NCBI GenBank assembly: GCA_963678705.1
Contig: OY783219.1
Coordinates: 7,936,001 to 8,000,000, forward strand
Length of the DNA stretch: 64,000 nucleotides
From: Panorpa germanica
Taxonomy: Eukaryota > Arthropoda > Insecta > Mecoptera > Panorpidae
Reading direction: 5' to 3'
The first letter of the stretch is position 1, and every line of letters begins with the position of its first letter. Below, piece after piece: positions 25,601-37,600 of this stretch. Both the position numbers and the translations under genes were made by a program. Under the pieces are notes generated by a model. That model was not told the DNA's origin. It was given only the letters and a program-made list of their open reading frames with translations, and did no database searches.

Positions 25601-28600
25601 GGAGACGCAATGGCTTTCTAGGATCCCCAATCGTTTGTTCGCCACATTGTCTACTGCTTTACTTACTCTACAATAAATTTCAAGATAACTACTTCTACTC
25701 CAATAACCAAATATGGAAATATATGGCAGATATACTGAAATTGATATTGTGCCAGAAAATAAAAGGAAGAGAGTCCTATGGTGAGAATATGTAGAAAGAA
25801 TGGCTAAGAAACTTCTGAAAAGGAACCCACGATTGCAAGAGAATGATCTAAAGGAAATGGTCATGGTAAATTGGAAGAAAAACACGGCCAATAGAAAGGA
25901 ATGGGAAGAACTCTTAAAGAAGGCTCTACACCCAGTAAACAATTTGGTAAAGTGTCCTGTTCTTTGACGTTTCTATCACTATTGCACTTCAATTATAGTT
26001 CTCGTCATTTTTATCTTCATTTGTATTCCAACAGTTAGAGTATTTTCGCTATTTGTTGCCGATAAAATAGATATTTCATATGAATAAACTCTAACATGAC
26101 AAAAAGTCATACGCATCTTTAATACAAAACTACAAAATGTTTACTGGGCAAAAATTTCAGTGTTCCAAATATCACTACTTTATTACCTTAGCAATTTATT
26201 AACGCTTCATTAAATAACTTTCGAGCACATCTTGGGGAAAACATTCGATCAAATGTTATTTAAGCAAACAATGAACAATTAAACCCATATAATACTTTTG
26301 ATATAGCTCGATGCCTTCAATAGAAATTGATTAAAGTTATATCCGTTGCAATTTATTGTAGCTTTTAATTTTATTTCTGATTCATCTAATTTTTATTTTT
26401 ATTTTTTATTTTTTTTGTTGGTGCTAATTTTGATTGTATTTTCATTGTAATTATAAATAGAATCATGATTATCACAAACAAATTCTAATTAATTCGTTAT
26501 CTAATTTATTAATCTCAACTCTTGCGTACAGATTCTAGTAACTTAGGAGGTCTACAAATTCACTACAAATACAAATAAAGAAATGTTTAGAAAAAAAAGA
26601 AACACATATAAAAATATTTGTGTTAAAATCTAAAACTTTAATTCGTGAATACAGGGTGTTTCTGAATTTATTAATTTAGGGAGTAAATAAAAAATCTACA
26701 TATAAATAGTTACAATTCTATCAAATTATTATTCATATTATTAGATTACTTTACTCACTTTTAGTTTCTGTATTAGTTTCTGTATGTAATTACCGGCAAA
26801 ACATTTACATTAATGTAATATTTTACTTCAACTCTCTTCTTTTATTATTTCATAGCTATTCCTAAATCTTTTCATCCTTAACTTCTTAGGACTTTATAAT
26901 TTATAAACTACTTTTTAAAAGGCATGAGCGTTGTGCATAAGTTGTATAATTTTTATTGTAATAAAAATAAAATAAATAAATTTTGTGAAATATATAAAAA
27001 TCACGAGAGGGACAATATAATATTTCCGTAAAATGTGACAAGGACGTGTGAGGTGGGTGATATTACTGTGACCTAATTTATATATAACCCCTAATGCCGG
27101 TTTCACACCAGAGAGACAGTTCAATAAAACACGAACAAAAACTGTTTTTCTGAACAAAAACACCAATGTTTACAACAAAAAGACAGTTCTTAAAATATTT
27201 TTGTCTTTTGTTGCTGTTTTAGTAAACAAAACACATTCCCATCTGGAGTCGGAAAACACGTTTGTTGTTGTTTTTTAGTCTGCTTGGTTTGTACACGCAG
27301 ATTTGTTTTTTGTGAACATTTGCGCTTGTCAGTTGTTGTTTATCATGTTTATAATTTTTATGGGACATACAGAAAAACACTAAAAAGAAAACCAGTCTGT
27401 TTAGTGTCAACAGACTGTTTTCGAAAAACAGAACTGTTATAAAATAAAATAAAACATGTTTTTGTTTTGCTTTTTGACAACAAAACTGTTTTTAAAAACT
27501 GTCTCTCTCGTGTGAAACCAGATTACATTATTTACGTAACAGATAAACGTTTAGTAAATATAATTTTATGTTTTGTTTAAAGACTACTACATTAAGGAAC
27601 ACCCTATACATAAGAATACCATGAGTTCAATATTTGAATTCAATACAATACAATAAAGAAAAAGAAAAAGCTAAATTGAGTATAATTGTAATAATAGAAC
27701 ATCTAAAATATAGATACCGCAGCAATTAAAATTGAGTGCTACACAAGTATGGTATTCTCGATCGTAGGCTTGACTCATATCAGGCTCGCAGCGACTTCTC
27801 GCCGTGACTAATTCAATTATAATTAATTCGACTGATATCGGTTTGTTCGACTGTTACCCAGTATCTGGTGCTGGTATGTTCACTTAAGTTTAGACGACTT
27901 GCGCAATAGGATATCTTTTTAAATTGTAATTGAAATGGGCTCCCTACAGAGCATAACATTTCTGATTGCGGAATGTTAAATAAATCGGTGTATCAGCTGT
28001 GGTTTGATACACCACTGTAAATGTGTGTGTATGAATGAATGTAAAGCTCGCTGAAAGCTTACTCACCGCGTGAACACTTAAATCTAACACAACACTTACT
28101 TTGTGTTTCGTATTTGTAGAACTAAACTAATAAGACTGTAGCTAATTTATAATTATTATTTTATAATTTGGTCGGAATTATTGTTGTTTCATACAAAATC
28201 TAAGGTCGCTCTTTCTCACAGTTTTTTGTTACATATAACTCAATAAGTTTGTAGGATGACATATAATCCATATGATATTTTTATAGTACCATTTTATATA
28301 GTACCAATATCTGTCAAAATTTCATGAAATTCGGACCATTACTTTTCGAGATACAGCGATTATAGAGACCCCGTCACAAGCGACGACTGTCTTTTTTATT
28401 TGAATTGAATTTCATTTCAAATTTTAATTTCATTTTTAAATTAAAATATTAAACTCGTTACATATTTATTTTACATATAAAAACAAATCATTTTTCATAT
28501 AAACTGACTAAACAAAATATTTTTTTTCAATTTGTTTATTATTTGACCAACTTTTTTTCAAAATTTGGAAATGTTTTTTTCGATTTGTAAATTAGGTACC

Positions 28601-31600
28601 CAAGTTAACCTATATATAAATTTTCAACTTTCTAGCCCAATTTTTACCCTCGGCAAAAACTGCCCTCGTGCCCCCAAATAAATTTTTTGAATTTTTAATT
28701 TTTTTTTTTTAATATCATATTTAATTATTACACCATCTAAAATATGAGTTTTCTCCAATGTTTCCTACCAGGCCCCCTAATTTTCTTAACGCCCCCCTTT
28801 TCAATTTCTAACTTTCAAATAATGTTAGCATTGAACACCGCAATACATGTGCAAAATTTCAACTTTCTTCAAAAAGTATAATTTTTTTATTTAGTTTTTT
28901 CCAAAATTACGGATTTCCAGCAAATCCGGGGAAAATCCGAGGACGCCATAAGTCTTAGAATTTGTTTCTCTACGAAATAGACAATTTTCAGGAAAATGCG
29001 TGGAGCCGTTTTCGAGTTGCCATACAAATTTCGAACCAAACATACAGTTGGAACATTATAATTGGAGCGTTATACTATAGCGATTATACCATAATTCTAA
29101 TATTCATAACCCTGATGAAACGTTTTTTCGAAAGTGTCGATAACGAAATGAAATATTTCATAAGATTAGCAAATAACATATCAAGCAGCAACAGATTCTG
29201 GTCCCTGCTTAAAATGTTTCATACTTAAGCTACCAAAAATGGTTCTTTCGTAGCCTTCTATCTTATTTTTACCTTTAGTTTTCATTTATTTATAATTAAA
29301 TAAAAGTATTGCGTTTTTCATTGTCTATATAAAATTCCGCTGGAATTAGATATTTATTACTCGATTAATGTTTTGTACAATTACTTTAGAAAAAACCTAA
29401 TGCATTTTTCTAATGATTTAATGACCCTTCTACCATAAATCCGCTCGATGCACTGCGCCGGCGTTATTGTCAGCGCGCTCTTGGGGTCACCATTTATTGT
29501 TTTGATTTGCCATCCGACTATGACATTTAATTACTATCGATATCTTATATAAAAAGAAATTCTGAAGTAATCTCAGGAGCAAAAACAAAAAGAACAAACA
29601 AAACTAAAAAATATTTATTTTTTATACTTATAGCTCACAGAACAAGGAAGCAACAGTGTTTGCGAGTTATACCTTATTAAAATTAATGACGTTGATAGAA
29701 TTAATGAAATGAAATAAAAACAAAATCTCTAAATAACATTATCTATTTCTAAAATAACTGGATTTGTAGAAAACAATGAAAATGACATGTAAATATTAGA
29801 ATTAGCGAAGTGTGAAAATTTCATATAGACGTTATCCTAGTTGCCTGCACACAGGCGTGGCTCTGCTCTTTGTGATACCATAAACATGCCTTTTATTGTT
29901 AATACACTAATGTTAATTAATATTTTTATTTTTCAAATCCATATAAATACAAATACAATAATAACTTCAATACCTTAGCGCTATGCGGTATAGTAAACGA
30001 ATTAAAAACTTGATGGGCAGTTAAAACTATTGATATCTACTGTAATTAAAAATATTTCGAATACCTCACAAAGCTTGGCGCGTGCTCAAAGTACGTTTTG
30101 TTGAGACTTAGATAAATTAAAGAACGTTTTATTACTTATCAACGATCTCCAGCTTTATTTCTTTATGAAATTGGATTATTTTATAGCTAAACGAATATTT
30201 TTGATTAATCAGTTTTATATTTATTAAATACAACATTTCAACATTTCCTTGTAATATACATTTATTTGTAAACTATATATTTTGTAAAAAAATATTTGAG
30301 TAAAAGTAAAAATCCTTTTAAATGATATATGATATATTTATATACGATAATGCTGTTGGATGGCATCTACTACTTTGAATCATTACTAATTTTCAGTGAA
30401 GTGCTCTACTTTATAGAGTAGCAGCTCCAGCTATCAGATATATAAAATAATGTTATATGCGCAAATTATAGGAAATTGACTCTTCTAACAGATTGATAAT
30501 AACTACTTTTATCTGGTAAGAATATATTGCAAAAGAAACAGTTTCTGACTAAGATGAAGGTCTAAATATTTACATTTGTAGCTGGTAAACCATATTTTTA
30601 ATTTTGAATTATATTTAAAGCATACTTGTTCATCAAATATTACATTATTTTCTTCAAATAGTTTTTCCAATAAACTTTGATTGTTTTTATGTAAAAATAT
30701 AGTAACAAAATGAATGAGCTAGGTGTGCAGTTTTTCTAAACTGAATTGTTTGGATTTACGATGTTCTCAAAAGCTATTAACTAATTGTCCCGACTGCATT
30801 CAGTCACTGACGTCACGCCGCATACTTTGATTATGGCTTTTTAAAAAATCACTCATTCAAGTTAACTTTTACGTATTAAATATACACACCTTGCAAATTC
30901 AGGGCAGCACTGCAATGTGATAACAAATTTTATGAGAAAAATAAGTGAAAAGTGTTTTTGATAGATTATTTATTTGAAGAATTATTACAATCGGAAATTA
31001 TAATAATAATAACCAATTTTAAATAATGATAACGTTGGTAGTGTTGTATATTTATAATCGTAATATTGATGGTGTCAAAAGCTGAAGATAAAGACCTCGC
31101 AGTAAACAATTTGGTAAAATGTCCTGTTTTGTGACGTTTCTATCACTAGTGCACTTCAATTATAGTTCGCATCAACTTTATCTTCATTTTTATTCCGGCA
31201 GATGAAGTGGTTTCTTCATTTGTAGCCGATAAAATATACATTTCATATGAAAGACTGTGAGAAACAGAACTGTAAATAAACTCTTTCATAACAAAAAAAT
31301 CATACGCATCTTCAATGTGATGGCAAAGTAACTCCAAAATGTTTACTGGGCTAAGTAATTGAAAGAAGGGAAAATAAATTGTTCAAATTAATTTTGTTAA
31401 GAACTAGTACTAGAGATATTAGGTGAACATTTGATTAGACACAGAAGAGCTTACGCCCAAGATGTGCTGTAAGAATTAATAAATAATGTAAAAAAAATGA
31501 ATATGACGAGGTACAATTGATTCTCCTTGAAAGTGAAGAACTGGTTACATAAATTGGACTTAAGCATAGTACCCCTAGGAGACTAAAAATAATTCTGAGA

Positions 31601-34600
31601 AGGTATCAAGTAAAGATAAATCCAATCCTCTTAAGAGTTTGTACTTTGGATTAAAATAAAAACACCACCACTTTTTAAAAAAATAATGAGCTTTTCTATT
31701 GATTTAAAATGACAGCTCTTGTTGAAAGAATGGTCTTATACAATCCAGCCCTGTAATATATCATAAATAGCACACACATGTCCACAAGTGAATAAGGAAT
31801 AACGATTTCCACGCTTCAACTACGAAACGAATAAACGCGTAATGATCGCGTACGAACTCGAGTCATAATCGCACGTCTCCTTTAGTACAATTTTCTATAT
31901 AACACATAAACTGATCAAAAAATTAAGTATACTCAATTATACACGCTATAAACGAGCTAAAGTTAACTTTTTATAGTCTTAAAAGTACATATCGAAACGA
32001 TACAGCAAAACGCAGCGCGCAGTGCATTGAATTCTAAATAAGAAACCTCATATTTCATAAATATTAAATGGTTAATAGAATGTTAACAATAAGACCTTTG
32101 GATTTCTATTTAAATTAAATTACTAACAATACTAAGGTGCTATGGGCATGCGCAGTATGGTTTATACGAGTATATACTTAACACTATACCTATAGTATGG
32201 TTAAAGTCCGGGGTGGAGAACCTATAAGCCGAGTGCACTTTAAACTTACAGTTACATATGCAAGAAATACAATTCTTGCTATACTTACTATAATTCTTTT
32301 TGAAGCAAGGAAAAAGAAATCTGGGTCGAAGGACCAAAAATGTTATAAAAATGACAGATTGTACATTAATTTAGGTACCGCGCCCAAAGATTTCTTTGTA
32401 GTGGACAGTGTATCTTGTTGGAAAATAGATTTTGTAGTTTTAGATAAAATGCGTTAATCTTGACTGTTTCGAAACTCGGAGAATTTGTAACCAGACATGG
32501 TTACAGATTAGGTTTTGGACTACCTGTGATTTTAATAAAACTTTACTTAAATATTCTTTGATTAAATACAAGAAAAACAAGACTAAGAATAAGAAAAAAC
32601 AGGACAATAAATAAGCTCGTAGCTGGGTTGCATAAGGAACATGAAGAGAGAGGAAGTACTAAAAGAGGCAGTGAAAGAATTAGCGAGGAAACAGTTAAAC
32701 TTCAGTCCAGAAAAATAGAGGATTTTCGGAAAGGAGATAAGGACAAGAGGTGGATGACGGAGATAGAGACAATAATAAAATAGTAAAGGAAGAGAGTCAA
32801 GAAGAAATAGTAAAGTAAGAGAGTCAAGAGGATATAGTAAAGATAGAGTGTTTATGCCTGTAATAGACACAAATGGAGGAGTGAAAACGAAGAGAGGAGG
32901 CAGTAAGGATAGTGAAAAGATAATAGAGGGTTTGTCGAGAGGAGAGAAAGAAGGCAAGAGGTGATAGATGAAGATACAGGCAATAAGGAAGGAGAAACAG
33001 GAAATGGTGTAAATAAAGGAGGAGTAGGGGACATGAAGAGAGAGGATCAAGAAAATAAGAAACAGAAAGTACTATTCAAAGTAGTAATAGTCTAGAATAG
33101 TTTAAGTTTAGTTTTAACTTTGAATTTATATGAAATGCATTAAGAAATATAATAATGTAGATTGTAAAGCCGAAAGGCACACAATTAATATAATAAAATA
33201 AAAAATACAAATTATATGAGAAAATGATTGATTAAATCATTGTCGAGATATTATTATTTCAAATGTAAATTTCTAAATTAATTCAAGAGATGAATTAAGC
33301 AGTAGTTGTGATGTGGCAACAGTGCTTTCATACTGCTATGAACTAAACATGGAATTTGGTTATGTCTGCAATGTGCATGACGATGAATAGCAGTCAATGT
33401 GAATGTGTCTTCTTTCGAAATGAAAAATAAAGCTACAGTTCAGAGTTAAATTTCTGGGTTTAGTTATTGTTAAGTTATATTAATTATTTATATACATAAT
33501 AATAAACTTATTAGGCAGTGATATGATTCACATATTCGAGACAACGACTGCATGCATAGTTAAATAGGACGACATTAAATAAATTAAATTAAATTAAAGA
33601 AACAAATATGTTTTACTTTATCAGTATTTTTCTGTGCTAATTGTTATATTTCAAGTACCAACAAAAACGGTTTCCCTTCCCTGCACTATACGATAAAGCT
33701 TGTATAGCATTGAATTATTGTATTGAATATAAATCTTTCTTGTAATTGAATAATATTTTTTTTATTTTCTTTTAATAACAAGCACGTTTTAACTAAAACC
33801 ATTACACATTTGTGTACGCGAACAAATAGTTTTTTTTTATTAATTACTTTTTCGACTGTATGTAGTGTGGAGTAGTGTTAATTCTTTAGTTATAATTATA
33901 TTCATATGTGCATTGTGTACATTTTTTAATTGAAAAGTAAATGATTATGTAATTAGAAATTCAAGTTTTAATTAAATTGCTAAAAAAAAAAAATACACTT
34001 TAAAAAATAATTGAATTTTATTGTTTGTATTTTAAAGACATTGAATTGAATTCACAATGTGATAGGGTAATATTCATTTTACTAATTTATGATTTGCTTT
34101 TAATTGTTTTCGGTTCGCATTTCTTGTCTCTGTCGATAGTAGCCCAAAACCTATGTAGAATCTACTACCCCGCTCAAATTGGCATTTGCAACGTTACCGG
34201 CTCATAACCCACATTTACTGTTTCTTAAAGGTTTTATTTAAATATTTTCGTTTATAGGTATCCTTTTGATAATTTTATTATTGCAATAGTTACAGAAAAG
34301 ATTCTTTTATATACACCTAGTTTTTGAAAGCCGTGTCACCATTTTTTAATAGTTAAAAGTTATATTATGTGGTGAAATTGAGCTAAAAATTATGATTTGT
34401 ATGGAAAATGACTATTTTTAATCATGTATAAAAAGAAAACTATAAACCCTAGGTCTCTAAAATGTTGAGACAGCATGTATTTTAACTATTTTAATCGACC
34501 CTCCAAATTTCACAACGTTTTCATCATTTACGTTTACCTCCTGTACCTCCTTAACATAATAAATTTGAAAATGTAAATACTTCAAGTGTAATGTTTTATT

Positions 34601-37600
34601 ATTAATGTTGGCAACACTGGTGTAAACACACACTGAATGCCACACACCATTCAACATCATCAGCAGGTTAGCCACCACAGCAACAACACTACAACATATA
34701 TTTAGGACACCTGTAGTTTACATGTTTAATACTTCATTAGGCAAATGAATATTACCCCATAGAGAGGTGCATAACGCGTTATTTCCTTTTGCAGCAACAA
34801 AGAATAAGAAAAAATAAAGAACAAGTTTTATAAACGCCCGTAGCGCCGCTGGTGTTCGGATATGAAATTAGCGAATCGATAAATCAATCTTTATCTCCTG
34901 ACATCGATGTATCCATCAGCATCAGCATCGGGCTGGTCGCTGGAGTAATCTATTGACCATTTGCATATTTAAGGTTATGTTTTGTATATATTAGGTGTTG
35001 CATCCTGGGAAGCTGCTCTGTTGTTTCTTGTTTGGGATGGCATAGGTCACATGATTATAATTTGAGAAGAGATTTATACGCAGCAGATGCTTTTGATACG
35101 TATAAACAGTGTAGATACAAGAAAACACCAATTTCTTATTGTATTCAGTGAAGAAAGCAGTGTCATAAACACAGGTCTGAAAACGAAGTCTAAGCGAAGT
35201 TTAATTGCGTTTTTTTTTTTGATATTTGGAAAGTATAGTCTTTTAAGAATATACTGTTAAATTTTTGTAAGGATATTGGATTTTAAGGTTTAGAAATGAG
35301 TCCCGCAAAATTATATCAACTATAATCAGAATCAACAGTAATCATTGTAAAACTCCAGCTCACCTGTATAAAATTAATATTAAATCTGACGATAGATGTC
35401 AATGTGGTGAAGAAGGAACTTTGGATCATATTATATTTGAATGCATAAATTACAGTTTTGAAAGATCAAAATTCAATAGTGAAATATTAGATGTGATTAA
35501 AACTTGATTTTGATTTGTGATATGTGATTTAAACTTTTCCTGTTAATACTAAATTTTTGTTAAGTGATTCAAAATTAACTAGTGAATTATTTAAATATTT
35601 TGAAATTTGTAAAATAGAATTATAAAATGTGAAATATGTAAAAAAATGTCTGATGGTGGCTATGTCGAATAAAAGTCAAGGCAAATAAATGAATAAATAA
35701 AAAAACTTGTAAGGATACTGCCAATAGTTTCGTTTCTACAGCCGTTTTAGCGTATATCAATAGACATTTAGCAATAGCATACTTACAACTTTAAACTTAC
35801 AATTTATTTCAAAACTACTTTTTTCGAAAAAAAAAACTATTCAACCAAATCTTCTGAAATTTCAATATGTTATTCACAACATCAATAGCTATCGTTGGAA
35901 CAAAAATTACTTTTTTATTTCAATAATTTCGTATTTTGGTAGAATTACTAATAAAAATATCAAATAAAAATTTTCTTGGTTTTTATTATTCAGATAAATA
36001 GAAGAGACAATATCAGCAACCCCGTCCGGGTTAAATTTTTGGACAGGGTCTACTTCAGCGTCGTTTATAACATATTTAACAATATTTTTAAAGTTCAAAA
36101 AAGATTTTTTGTATGTAGAATAAGTGTAATAATAAGCCTAAATAAATAGTAAGAAGAAAAGGAAGAACAGGAGAATAAATAAGCTGGTGGAGAATAATGA
36201 ATTGGCAGAATCCCTGATACTGGAGTATGAGATGGTCGTCTAATATTGCTACTGAAAGGAATTGACTTTAGGGAAGAGAAAGGAAGTACTGAAAGAAACA
36301 ATGAAGGGAAGCAAAAGAAAGAAAGAAGTAGCGAGGAAACAGGTAAACTTCAGCCCAGAAAAATAGACTAGGGAATAGACCAGTACAGAAGGAAGACTAG
36401 GGAAAATGAAGGAAGAGGGTCAAGAGAAGAAGAAGCAGAAAGTACGTTTGGAGATAAAAAGGTCTAGAATAATGTAAATTTAATTGACTGCGAAGGGAAC
36501 ATGAAGAGAGAGGGTCAAGAGAAGAAGAAGCAGAAAGCACTGTTTGGAAGTACTAAAAGTCTAAAATAAGTTTTTAGTTTTAATAAATAAATTAAGTTTA
36601 GTTTTAGGAAAATAATTAGTTTTAAATAAAATTAGCAAGTGTAGTTTTAAGGCTGAATTGTTAAGATAGGAATGAAATGTATTAAGAAATAGAATACGGT
36701 AGATTGTAAAGCCGAAAGGCACACACAATTAACAATAAATCTAATAAGCCTAAATAGTTAAGATATCGTTTTTCATTATAAAAAAAAATCCTCTAAATAC
36801 CTTAAATTTTTAAGCCTTCCGTATTTACCGACTAAGAACTATTAAATGACAGCATATAAGAATTATTTTTCTATATAACAAACATTACTTTCAAAGAGTT
36901 AAACAAAGACCTAAGTATGTACAAAGAATATAATTGAACCAGTTCTACACATATACTTATCAAACACAGGTAAAACTATAAATCCCACTTCTGATACTCA
37001 ATTATGTTCTCAAAACTTGATAGACATTTAAATAATTAATAGGAAATATAAATATAATAACCTTAGAATTATAATAATTATACTTAATTAGAAAATTGAT
37101 TTGAAATTTCACTTTAATGTCGACCAACAGTCTCGCCCTATCAGAGCTTCCGACATATTCAAAGTTCAATTACTAGTTATACTAATTATGGGACATTAAT
37201 TTAACAAATTACAAACGAAACAAAAAAATATTTAACTCACCTTCTGATATTAATCTCTCACGGATTTCCCACGCGAAAATTGTTGGGTTTTCTCGTTTGT
37301 ATTGTTCTATTTTTGATACCACGGCTGGAGTCGCTACCTTGGGCTTCGAACCTCCGATTAAACCTGGTGGACGAAGTGTTCCTGTTAATTAAATCGACTT
37401 AATTAATAACTTTCATATATTTTTATTTTATTATTTAAATATTTTAGTTTTTTTATTTTATGAATAAATATATTTAATCATTTACGAATTGGTATATTTA
37501 AAATATCAGGTGTATCAATATTTAGAATTAATTTGTCATTAATATATGTATTTGATTTATTTTCATTATACATTATTAAGGTATAGATAGCTATTTAGTA

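Larger units (their letters stand above)
14359..37240 (-). other. eyg: Large eyg intron (22.9 kb) in the RED domain
   Basis: Phase 1, with donor GAAG|GTGAGT at 37241/37240 and acceptor CCAG at 14362-14359. It splits the RED codons between SE and GVCTN. It holds TE copies annotated separately plus long AT-rich stretches with no gene (14.4-16.0, 18.1-20.1, 24.0-25.6, 26.2-27.0, 29.3-31.0 and 33.2-35.2 kb). GC-richer spots that may be conserved regulatory elements, but which I cannot test, lie near 25205-25260, 27755-27920, 29440-29540 and 34830-34960. Introns this large in a developmental regulator often contain enhancers; that is inference. Confidence 0.85.

Noticed and set aside
28962-29228. 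Plus-strand 88-codon frame
   Set aside because: No motif; it lies in repeat-like non-coding DNA with AT-driven Ile/Asn/Phe composition.
32583-33050. Long minus-strand frame of 155 codons rich in Leu/Ser/Phe, with similar frames at 10019-10312 and 43287-43547
   Set aside because: These are antisense to the purine-rich retroposon family C. The shared protein sequence reflects shared repeat DNA, and the composition mimics membrane segments only because the strand is pyrimidine-rich.
34457-34678. Minus-strand 73-codon frame starting [14 protein letters not shown]
   Set aside because: It begins with plausible codons but has no recognisable domain, no splice context and drifts into AT-rich sequence. 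Insufficient support.
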